A stretch of DNA of 64,000 nt, from positions 930,001 through 994,000 of the forward strand of contig NZ_CP158375.1 in assembly GCF_041021955.1 (NCBI RefSeq), in the 5' to 3' direction. How positions within the stretch are numbered: the first letter of the stretch is position 1; every line of letters begins with the position of its first letter. Below are positions 36,176 through 53,418 of this stretch, in pieces. The notes under the pieces are model-generated. The model did no database searches. It had not been told where the DNA came from and saw nothing but the letters and a program-made list of their open reading frames with translations. Source of the stretch: Caulobacter sp. 73W. Lineage in GTDB: Bacteria > Pseudomonadota > Alphaproteobacteria > Caulobacterales > Caulobacteraceae. Position numbers and translations under genes: made by a program.

Positions 36176-37696
36176 TCACTTGATCGCGGCGATCTCGTAG
36201 AGGAAGTCCACATAGCCCATGGTCGCGCCGGTCAGGCCCTCGACCTTGGGGTTGCTGCTCTCGATCACGTAGTACTCGTTCGGCGCGTGGGCGCCGCTGC
36301 CGTGGCCCAGGCCGAACTGGCCGGCCGGCAGGTTCACCGGCGCCGAGGTGAACACCGCACCCGGCCACGATCCCGCCAGGCGCGGATAGACCGAGGTCGG
36401 GACCCCGCGCTTGGCGTAGGTCGCCAGCTCCGCCTTGATCAGGCGGCTGTTCTCGTCCGTCTCGGTCGGGTCGTAGCCACCGCTGACATTGACCTCGATG
36501 TCCTGGAAGCCACGCTTGTCGAGGTGGGCGCGGATCTTCTTCACGCAGTCGGCCATGGTCTGGTTCGGCACCAGGCGCAGGTCGATCTTGGCCACCGCGC
36601 GGCCGGGCAGGACTGTCTTGCCGCCCGGGCCGGTATAGCCGCTGACCAGCCCCTCGATGTTCACCGTGGGCTGCGAGGCCAGGCGCTCCAGCGCCTTCTC
36701 CCACGGCAGGTCGTCGATCCACCTGTCGACGCCCAGGGCCTTCTTGGCGTCCGCCTCGCTCATGCGCTGGGCGGCCAGGGTGATCAGCTCCTTCTCACGG
36801 GGGGTGAGCGGGCGCACATGCTCGAACCAGCCGTCGATGGCCGACGAATTGCCGTCCGGCGTGACCAGGGTGCCCAGAGCCTGGACCAGGCGCCAGGCCG
36901 GGCTGTCGACGCGGGCCTTCTCGCTGGAATGGATGTCGGTCTTGGGGCCCCGGCCCCACTTGGCGCCGCTGGAGACCAGCTCGAACTCGACCACGCCCTT
37001 GGCGCCCAGATTGACGCTGACGCCGCCGTTGCTGGGGCTCTGCCAGCCGGCCGGGATGACCACGCCCTCGCACTTCTTCAAGGCGGCCAGGACGTGCGGC
37101 TTGGTGACGATCTGGTGGAAGTTCGGGCTGCCGATCTCCTCCTCGCCCTCGCAAACCAGGACGATGTTCACCGGCGGCTTCTTGCCGGCCGCGCGGATAG
37201 CGTGCAGGGCGGCCAGGAAGGTGGCCTCCGGCCCCTTCTGGTTCACCGCGCCACGGCCGACGATCACCTTGCCGAAGCCCGGCTTGTCGACGATGCGCGC
37301 CTCCAGCGGCGGAGAGGACCACTCGGCCGGGTCGTACTGCTTCACGTCGTACATGAAGTAGATGCCGATCCAACGCTTGGCGCCCACGTCCAGGGTGGCG
37401 AACACGCCCGGATGGCCGTCGGTCGGAACCTTCTCGACATGCTGGAAGCCGGCGTCGCGGGCCAGGGCCATCATGTAGTCGGCCCCCTTGTCCATGTCGC
37501 GGTTCTCGGCGGCGATGGACGGCAGGGCGATCCATTCCTGGATACGCTTCACCGAGGCGTCGTAGCCGGCCTCGGCGGCCTTGCGGATGGCGGCGATGTC
37601 GCCGCTGGAAGCCAGGACAAGCCCTGGCGTGAACAGGCCCGCCGCGGCGGCCCCCGTGAGCAGCGTGCGGCGGTTCTGGATCGTGAAATCGGACAT
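36176..37696 (-). CDS. M20-family metallopeptidase-like exported protein
   Basis: The 506-residue protein has a twin-arginine-type signal (NRRTLLTGAAAAGLF), indicating Tat export. It follows the M20 dipeptidase layout: a catalytic domain split by a dimerisation domain. CEGEEEIGSP supplies the catalytic glutamate pair, and GHGSGAHAPNE near the end supplies the C-terminal histidine. Two usual metal positions differ: the HxD motif reads MYD (YFMYDVKQ, near residue 115) and the GRGxxD motif reads GRGAVNQKG. Either the metal site is altered or activity is changed. The ATG at 37696 follows GGGGGA; a TTG four codons upstream is less likely. Confidence 0.82.
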   Translation of the reverse strand: MSDFTIQNRRTLLTGAAAAGLFTPGLVLASSGDIAAIRKAAEAGYDASVKRIQEWIALPSIAAENRDMDKGADYMMALARDAGFQHVEKVPTDGHPGVFATLDVGAKRWIGIYFMYDVKQYDPAEWSSPPLEARIVDKPGFGKVIVGRGAVNQKGPEATFLAALHAIRAAGKKPPVNIVLVCEGEEEIGSPNFHQIVTKPHVLAALKKCEGVVIPAGWQSPSNGGVSVNLGAKGVVEFELVSSGAKWGRGPKTDIHSSEKARVDSPAWRLVQALGTLVTPDGNSSAIDGWFEHVRPLTPREKELITLAAQRMSEADAKKALGVDRWIDDLPWEKALERLASQPTVNIEGLVSGYTGPGGKTVLPGRAVAKIDLRLVPNQTMADCVKKIRAHLDKRGFQDIEVNVSGGYDPTETDENSRLIKAELATYAKRGVPTSVYPRLAGSWPGAVFTSAPVNLPAGQFGLGHGSGAHAPNEYYVIESSNPKVEGLTGATMGYVDFLYEIAAIK

Positions 37697-37792
37697 GCGG
37701 TCCCCCAAGAAAATCTCCCCGCGGGATTAGGAGGCCGAGAACCGCGAGCGGACAAGAGAATCCGGGTGAGCGGCGTTCGCCAAAGCAAAAGA

Positions 37793-37814
37793 CCCCGGAG
37801 GTTTCCCTCCGGGG
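37793..37814 (-). terminator. Intrinsic terminator after tuf
   Basis: CCCCGGAGG-TTTC-CCTCCGGGG is a nine-pair stem. Read on the minus strand it is followed by TCTTTTG, ending the rpsL-rpsG-fusA-tuf operon 38 bp after tuf. Confidence 0.85.
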
Positions 37815-37851
37815 CCTTCGCTAGATCAGCTAATCGCTGAGACGGTCGAGA

Positions 37852-39042
<1,191 letters not shown>

Positions 39043-39098
39043 TTTTCTAGCTCCAGGACCCCAGAGGGGCCTTCAAGGTTGGTGTCTGGGGTTGGTTG

Positions 39099-41178
39099 TT
39101 AGGCGTACTTCTTGATCACTTCGTCGGCGACGTGTTGCGGCACCGGTTCGTAGTGGTCGTATTGCATGGTGAACTGGGCGCGGCCCTGAGACATGCCGCG
39201 CAGGGTGTTCACGTAGCCGAACATGTTGGCGAGCGGCACGAAGGCGTTCACCACCGTGGCGTTGCCGCGCATGTCCTGCCCCTGGATCATGCCGCGCCGA
39301 CCGTTCAGGTCGCCGATGACCGAGCCCAGGTATTCTTCCGGCGTCACGACTTCGACGGCCATGATCGGCTCGAGCAGCTTCGGGGCGCCCTTTTCACGGA
39401 GCTCCTTGAAGGCGGCGCGCGAGGCGATTTCGAAGGCCAGGACCGAGGAGTTGACGTCGTGGTACTTGCCGTCCGTCAGGGTCGCCTTGAAGTCGATCAG
39501 CGGGAAGCCGGCCAGCAGGCCGTTGTCCTTGACCGATTCCAGACCCTTTTCGACGCCCGGGATGTATTCCTTGGGCACGGCGCCGCCGACGATGGCGCTT
39601 TCGAACACGAAGCCCGAACCCGGCTCGCCCGGTTCGAAGGTGATCATGACGCGGGCGAACTGGCCCGTACCACCGGTCTGCTTCTTGTGGGTGTAGTCGA
39701 TGTCGACCTTCTTACCCAGGCTTTCACGGTAGGCCACCTGCGGCGCGCCGATGTTGGCCTCGACCTTGTAGGTGCGCTTCAGGATGTCGACCTTGATGTC
39801 CAGGTGCAGTTCACCCATGCCCTTCAGGATCGTCTGGCCCAACTCGTGGTCGGTGGAGACGGTGAAGGAGGGATCTTCAGCAGCCAGCTTGGCCAGAGCC
39901 ACGCCCAGCTTTTCCTGGTCAGCCTTCGACTTCGGCTCGACCGCGATCTCGATGACCGGGGCCGGGAATTCCATGCGCTCCAGGATCACCGGCGACTTCA
40001 GCGGATCGCACAGGGTGTCGCCCGTGCGGGTTTCCTTGAGGCCGGCCAGGGCGACGATGTCGCCGGCGTAGGCTTCCTTGATGTCTTCGCGGTTGTTGGA
40101 GTGCATCAGCAGCATGCGGCCGACGCGCTCTTTCTTGTCGCGGGTCGAGTTCATCAGGGTCATGCCGGTCTCGAGCTTGCCCGAGTATATGCGGCAGAAG
40201 GTCAGCGAGCCGACGAACGGGTCGTCCATGATCTTGAACGCCAGGACCGACAGCGGCTCATCGTCCGAAGCCTTACGGACGACTTCTTCTTCGGTCTTGA
40301 AGTCGATGCCCTTGGTCGGCGGGATGTCGACCGGCGACGGCAGGTAGTCGACCACGGCGTCCAGGAGCGTTTGCACGCCCTTGTTCTTGAAGGCCGAGCC
40401 GCAGAGGATCGGATAGAAGGCGCCGGTCAGAACGGCCTTACGCAGGCACTTCTTGATGGTGGCTTCCGACGGCTCTTCGCCGCCCAGGTAAGCTTCCATC
40501 GCCTCGTCGTCCATTTCGACGGCGTTCTCGACCAGATAGGCGCGGGCTTCGACAGCCTTGTCCATCAGGTCGGCGGGGATTTCTTCGTCGCGGAAGGACG
40601 CGCCGAGACCGTCATTGTCCCAGACCACGGCCTTCATGCGGACTAGGTCCACCAGGCCCTTCAAGGCGCTTTCGGCGCCGATCGGGAATTGGATCGGCAC
40701 GGCCTTGGCGCCGAGGCGGTCACGGATCGAACTCGACGGACTTGTCGAAGTCGGCGCCGATCTTGTCCATCTTGTTGACGAACACGATCCGCGGAACCTT
40801 GTACTTGTCGGCCTGGCGCCAGACGGTTTCGGTCTGCGGCTCAACACCGGCGTTGCCGTCCAGCACCGTGACGGCGCCGTCGAGCACGCGGAGCGAACGT
40901 TCGACTTCGATGGTGAAGTCCACGTGCCCGGGGGTGTCGATGATGTTCAGACGCTTGCCGTTCCAGAAAGCGGTCGTCGCGGCCGACGTGATGGTGATGC
41001 CGCGTTCCTGCTCCTGCTCCATCCAGTCCATGGTCGCGGCGCCGTCGTGGACTTCGCCGATCTTATGGGACTTGCCGGTGTAGTAGAGGATCCGCTCAGT
41101 CGTCGTCGTCTTGCCCGCGTCGATGTGGGCCATGATGCCGAAGTTGCGGTAGTCTTCGATTTTATGCGTGCGGGACAT
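39099..41178 (-). CDS. fusA: Translation elongation factor G (one extra base interrupts the frame)
   Basis: EF-G catalyses ribosomal translocation. The N-terminal GTPase part starts at 41178 ([36 protein letters not shown]) and runs in frame to about 40731. There, GAG-TTCG replaces an expected GAG-TCG, ending that frame at ...SVEFDP. The other frame resumes at once with [20 protein letters not shown] and continues through domains II-V to 39099. Removing one A of the AA at 40730-40731 gives a continuous protein of about 692 residues, normal for EF-G. Because fusA is essential, the break is almost certainly a base-call error. It lies in the rpsL-rpsG-fusA-tuf operon. Confidence 0.95.
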
Positions 41179-41269
41179 TGGGATCGCCTTGCAGAAACGG
41201 GGCGGAAAACGTGCGGCGCGGGCGGTTTATCTCAAACCGCCCGCGCCTGAAAGGGTCTGGTAAGAAAGG

Positions 41270-41755
<486 letters not shown>

Positions 41756-42127
41756 TTACTTCGGACGCTTGGCGCCGTAGAGCGAACGGCGCTGCTTGCG
41801 GTCTTTGACGCCTTGCGTGTCAAGGACGCCGCGAAGGATGTGATAACGAACGCCGGGCAAATCCTTCACGCGGCCGCCGCGGATGAGCACCACCGAGTGC
41901 TCCTGCAGGTTGTGGCCTTCGCCGGGGATGTAGCAAACCGCTTCGATGCCGGTCGTCAGGCGCACCTTGGCGACCTTACGCAGAGCCGAGTTCGGCTTCT
42001 TCGGCGTCGTGGTGTAGACGCGGGTGCAAACGCCGCGGCGTTGCGGGCAGCCCTTCAGGGCGGGGACTTTGTTCCGTGCCGGCTTAGGTTGGCGCGGCTT
42101 GCGGATCAGCTGGTTGACCGTAGGCAT
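41756..42127 (-). CDS. rpsL: 30S ribosomal protein S12
   Basis: The 123-residue decoding-centre protein starts [20 protein letters not shown]. The lysine positions linked to streptomycin resistance are wild type: [11 protein letters not shown] and [14 protein letters not shown]. An open frame extends upstream to 42358, but homology and the usual length fix the start at 42127. It is the first gene of the str operon, about 200 bp after a strong promoter. Confidence 0.97.
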   Translation of the reverse strand: MPTVNQLIRKPRQPKPARNKVPALKGCPQRRGVCTRVYTTTPKKPNSALRKVAKVRLTTGIEAVCYIPGEGHNLQEHSVVLIRGGRVKDLPGVRYHILRGVLDTQGVKDRKQRRSLYGAKRPK

Positions 42128-42329
42128 TCTATTCCGTGCTCGTGGAGGCGTGTGCCTTTCGGCCGAGGCGCCTCGGGGGTCCTTGTTTATGGTCCGGTAT
42201 TCTAGGACCCGCTGAACGCGAAAACTCGCCGGCTGCTGGGGTTCAGCGCTTCCGGCGGGCCTGGTCGTCCGTGCGGGACATCCGGTTTCTTCGGGGGAGG
42301 CGCGAGACCAGCCCTCGAAAAGAGGGCGG
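42128..42329 (-). other. Leader of the rpsL-rpsG-fusA-tuf operon
   Basis: About 200 bases lie between the predicted start of transcription and rpsL, with no convincing gene. Ribosomal-protein leaders often carry translational control sites, but I see no specific known fold. The rest of this gap (42359-42433) only precedes the zinc-ribbon gene end. Confidence 0.5.
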
Positions 42330-42358
42330 TTGATACTCGCGAAGGCCCATGACGTCAA
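42330..42358 (-). promoter_or_regulatory. Predicted promoter of the str operon
   Basis: On the minus strand, TTGACG (42358-42353) is separated by 17 bases from TATCAA (42335-42330). This is a near-consensus housekeeping promoter upstream of rpsL. Confidence 0.7.
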
Positions 42359-42433
42359 GCGTTTGGGCCTTGAGCCAGTCAGCAGACGGGGGAAACAGTT
42401 AATGTGAAGTTTCCACCCGCCGTCGGCCCGACG

Positions 42434-42769
42434 TCAATCGAAGATGTCGAAGAGGTCGAACCCCTTCTTTTTCTTCTTCTGGCGGTAATAGTCGTCGCTG
42501 TCGTAGCGGTGGCGGCGCTCGCGGTCGTCATAGGGGTGGCTGCGCTTCCAGGCGTCCGGGTCGCGGTGGAATCCCTCCACCTCGCGTTCGAATCGCTCGC
42601 GGGCCTGGACGGCCTCGCCTTGCTCCTCGCGTCCGCCGGCCAGGATCTTCTCCAGCTCGCCGCGGTCCAGCCAGACGCCCCGGCAGGTCGGGCACATGTC
42701 CAGCTCGACGCCGGAGCGGTTCACGGCCTGCATCGAGGTGTTGCAGTTGGGGCAGAGCAGAAGCGGCAT
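42434..42769 (-). CDS. Zinc-ribbon protein, zf-TFIIB family
   Basis: The 111-residue protein begins MPLLLCPNCNTSMQAVNRSG and carries two CxxC pairs, C-P-N-C near the start and C-P-T-C in MCPTCRGVWLDRGELEKIL, forming the zf-TFIIB zinc ribbon. The rest is highly charged, with an Arg/Asp/Tyr-rich region (DDRERRHRYDSDDYY), a lysine run and a C-terminal GFDLFDIFD. Function is unknown. The ATG at 42769 starts the homologous region; upstream open frame is not protein-like. It precedes the str operon on the same strand, but a promoter lies between them. Confidence 0.8.
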   Translation of the reverse strand: MPLLLCPNCNTSMQAVNRSGVELDMCPTCRGVWLDRGELEKILAGGREEQGEAVQARERFEREVEGFHRDPDAWKRSHPYDDRERRHRYDSDDYYRQKKKKKGFDLFDIFD

Positions 42770-42908
42770 GTGGAGGGTCTCCCTTTTCCACTGATTTAGG
42801 CGCTGGCGACGCTTCCGCCATGGGCAAGGCGATTGTTTGGCCTTTCCCTCGCCCCGATTTAGCCGCTGAATCCAGGGAACCAGATTCGGTTTCGGAAGCT
42901 TGAGCATA

Positions 42909-43958
42909 TTGGGCAGGGGCGGACGGGTCTTGGCGACACGCAGACAGGTCATCGCGACGAGGCGCCATCGCAATCGCGATGCGGCGATCTTCACCGTGTC
43001 GCTGGCCGCGCACATCGCCATCCTCGCCTGGTTCGGCAGCCATATCCCCGACGCCTACAAGCTGCCCACGCTGGAAGACCCCGCGGCCGTGGACGTGGAG
43101 CTGTTCACCCTGCCGCCGGAGCCGCCGGTTGAGCCGCTTCCCGAATTCGCCCTGCGCCCGATCGAACCCCAGGACATCCCACAGGAGACGCCCCCGCCGC
43201 CGCCCTCCGTGCCGCCGGTGGTCATGCCCCTGCCGCCACGGCCGCAGCCGCTCCCGACGCCGCCCGCGCCACAACAGCGCAGCGTGGTCGCGCCGTCGCC
43301 CCTGCCCGCGCCGCCCCGTCCGGCCCCGCCAACTCCGGCCCCGCCGCGTCCCGTCCCGCCCGCGCCGGTCCAGGCTCCGCCCTCGCCCGCCCCGCCGGCG
43401 GTCACGCCCGCGCCGCCGACCCCGGCGCCGCCGTCACCCGCGATACAGCCCTCCCCGGCCCCCGTGGCCGCGCCGCCCGCCGCCCAGCCAGCGCCGCCGC
43501 GTCCTCGCAAGGTGGACGAGGAAGCGCCCGCCGCGAACATCGCCCCCCTGCGCATGGCCCCCGTGCCCGGCCCGGCCGCTCCGCCGGCGGGCTCCGGCGC
43601 TCCGCCGTCCGGCGGCGGGGGCGGCGGCAGGGCCGGCGACTTCACGGTACGGCGAGACGGGATCGCGCCCGGTCCCCTGCCGGGCGCCGAGGGCGGCCTG
43701 CGCGCGGCCCTGCGCCGCTCCGGCGTCGGCTGCGCCAATCAGGACGCGGTGAAACTGACCAAGGCCGAGCGCGACAAGTGCCTGGAGCGGGCCGGCGCCG
43801 ACCAGGCCGAGGCCACCTCGCCCTTGCTCGGCATCAACAAGGGCAAGCTCACCGCCATGGACCGCGAGAAGGCGGATAAGGACGCCTACACGACCTATCG
43901 GAACACCACGACGGGCGACTATCCGGGCCTGCGCAAGAGCTTCGGCAAGCGCCAGTAA
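42909..43958 (+). CDS. TonB-like proline-rich membrane-anchored protein with unfamiliar C-terminal domain (paralogue 1)
   Basis: About 349 residues: an Arg-rich cytoplasmic N terminus, one membrane helix (about 26-44, FTVSLAAHIAILAWFG) with Ser31 and His35 spaced as in TonB's SxxxH motif, then a long periplasmic Pro/Ala-rich stalk (residues about 55-220), a glycine hinge and a C-terminal domain of about 90 residues. That domain has LRAALRRSGVGCAN and a second cysteine in KAERDKCLERAG, and lacks the TonB C-terminal fold motif. The start is uncertain: TTG at 42909 has GGAAG ten bases upstream; TTGs at 42900 and 42930 are alternatives. The neighbouring gene at 44009 is a shorter paralogue. I do not recognise a named family. 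Confidence 0.72.
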   Translation: MGRGGRVLATRRQVIATRRHRNRDAAIFTVSLAAHIAILAWFGSHIPDAYKLPTLEDPAAVDVELFTLPPEPPVEPLPEFALRPIEPQDIPQETPPPPPSVPPVVMPLPPRPQPLPTPPAPQQRSVVAPSPLPAPPRPAPPTPAPPRPVPPAPVQAPPSPAPPAVTPAPPTPAPPSPAIQPSPAPVAAPPAAQPAPPRPRKVDEEAPAANIAPLRMAPVPGPAAPPAGSGAPPSGGGGGGRAGDFTVRRDGIAPGPLPGAEGGLRAALRRSGVGCANQDAVKLTKAERDKCLERAGADQAEATSPLLGINKGKLTAMDREKADKDAYTTYRNTTTGDYPGLRKSFGKRQ

Positions 43959-44008
43959 GGCCCACTTCCGGTCAAGATTTCGCCGCGAGCCCATAGCCAA
44001 GCTTGTGC

Positions 44009-44650
44009 ATGGGAAGACGAGGCGCCGCGACGGTGTTGCGATGGGCGACGACAGCCGTCGTCTCGCTGCTTATCCACGCCGCTCTGCTGGCCTGGCTCGG
44101 CCTGCGCGCGCCCCGGCCGCAACACAGCGTCCCCATGGATCAGGCGCTGATCGAGATGGAGCTGTCGGCCGAGATCGCCGCCCGCTTGCGCCGGGAGCCA
44201 CCCGCACGAAAGGCGTCTCGCGGCCTGCGCCTTCCCGATCCCTTTATCCCCGACCCACCGACGCTCCACCTCCCGGCCCCGCCCGCGCCGAGCGCGCCGG
44301 CGCCCGAGAGCGTCGTCGTCGACCTGCGCGCGGCGCTGAAACGGGCTGGGATCGGCTGCGCCATGACCCTGAAGGGCGATGAACTGGCGGACTGCCAGGC
44401 GAGACTGGCCGCACGCACCCTGGCGCGGGGCGTGAGCCCCCTGCCAGCGACGGCGGGCGTCGCCCCCGACAAGCTCGCGCCATGGAACGCCGCTGCGGCC
44501 CGGCAGGACGCAGCCCGACGGGCCTGGGATGATGTCGGCAAGAGGCCCGGCGTTTGGAAGGACCATATCGGCAAGGAACTGCCGACTGACCGGCCGATGT
44601 CGACCAAGAACGATCCCAAGGGCTGCGTCGCCGTCGTCTGCGAGCCCTGA
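44009..44650 (+). CDS. TonB-like membrane-anchored protein (paralogue 2)
   Basis: The 213-residue protein has one membrane helix (about 14-32, VVSLLIHAALLAWLGL) with Ser19 and His23 in the TonB SxxxH arrangement. A short proline-rich stalk (LHLPAPPAPSAPAPE) follows. The C-terminal domain matches the upstream protein: LRAALKRAGIGCAM with a second cysteine in ELADCQARLAAR; it adds two more cysteines in GCVAVVCEP. It starts 50 bp after the first paralogue and probably shares its transcript. ATG at 44009 is preferred over TTG at 44003. The pair could use ExbB/ExbD energy or act as structural envelope links; function is unknown. Confidence 0.72.
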   Translation: MGRRGAATVLRWATTAVVSLLIHAALLAWLGLRAPRPQHSVPMDQALIEMELSAEIAARLRREPPARKASRGLRLPDPFIPDPPTLHLPAPPAPSAPAPESVVVDLRAALKRAGIGCAMTLKGDELADCQARLAARTLARGVSPLPATAGVAPDKLAPWNAAAARQDAARRAWDDVGKRPGVWKDHIGKELPTDRPMSTKNDPKGCVAVVCEP

Positions 44651-44658
44651 ACGCGAAA

Positions 44659-44684
44659 ACGGCCCGGGATCGCTCCCGGGCCGT
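44659..44684. terminator. Bidirectional terminator, TonB-like pair / rpoC
   Basis: ACGGCCCGGGA-TCGC-TCCCGGGCCGT is an 11-pair stem, preceded by AAAA and followed by CTCGTTTC. On the minus strand it is followed by TTTT. Confidence 0.88.
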
Positions 44685-44713
44685 CTCGTTTCTTCCGAAG
44701 GCTCGCGCCCGGC

Positions 44714-48914
<4,201 letters not shown>

Positions 48915-48973
48915 CTTGGTTCCTTCTGCGGGATCGTCCCGCGAAAATTCTGGGTGGAGAGGGCGATCAGGTC

Positions 48974-48999
48974 CCCTCCCCCGCCGAGGCGAGGGAGGG
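48974..48999. other. Hairpin in the rpoB-rpoC gap
   Basis: CCCTCCCCCGCC pairs with GGCGAGGGAGGG (one mismatch) around GA, just after the rpoB stop. No T-run follows on the minus strand, so it may mark processing or partial termination between rpoB and rpoC. Confidence 0.4.
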
Positions 49000-49008
49000 C
49001 CTGTTTGA

Positions 49009-53079
<4,071 letters not shown>

Positions 53080-53174
53080 TGATGTTCCCTGTGGGCCCGG
53101 AACGGAATCCGGGCTTCGGCTTTTTGTCGGTGTGTCCACCCTCGTCGCCCTTTCGGGAGACGGACACGTGACAA

Positions 53175-53196
53175 AGCCCTTTTATTTCAAAGGGCT
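53175..53196 (-). other. Leader hairpin upstream of rpoB
   Basis: AGCCCTTT-TATTTC-AAAGGGCT is an 8-bp perfect stem in the predicted rpoB leader, 96 bp before the gene. On the minus strand it is followed by TTGTC. It may act as an attenuator or RNA stabiliser. The whole gap 53080-53418 holds only this hairpin, the rpoB promoter and the 5' flank of the M61 gene. Confidence 0.4.
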
Positions 53197-53304
53197 CCCC
53201 TTCGCAGCGGTCAGAGGGTCAGGACCGCGCCTCGGGGCTGAAACGACCAAAGGACCTGCGCGCCAGACGCACCTGTCCCCATCGAATCTTGTTTGAAGCA
53301 CGCG

Positions 53305-53333
53305 GATATAGTCCGCCAGAGGGGATAAGCCAA
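53305..53333 (-). promoter_or_regulatory. Predicted rpoBC promoter
   Basis: On the minus strand, TTGGCT (53333-53328) and TATATC (53310-53305) are separated by 17 bases, about 226 bp upstream of rpoB. It is required by the separation of rpoBC from rplJL. Confidence 0.65.
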
Positions 53334-53418
53334 GAGGCTATCCACAGAATCCTGATGGATTCCGGGTCGCCGAGACGGCGCTTTCCGACGCGGGGAACTT
53401 ACGCTTAAGTCCACGGCC

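Noticed and set aside
36004..36213. Short minus-strand frame over the family 2 repeat
   Set aside because: Gly/Pro-rich translation of a repeat element, not a gene.
41756..42127. Possible streptomycin or rifampicin resistance changes in rpsL/rpoB
   Set aside because: The known resistance positions in S12 and the rifampicin region of RpoB read as wild type.
53336..53346. DnaA-box-like CTATCCACA upstream of the M61 gene
   Set aside because: A single nine-base near match with no cluster, AT-rich unwinding region or dnaA nearby; not an origin.
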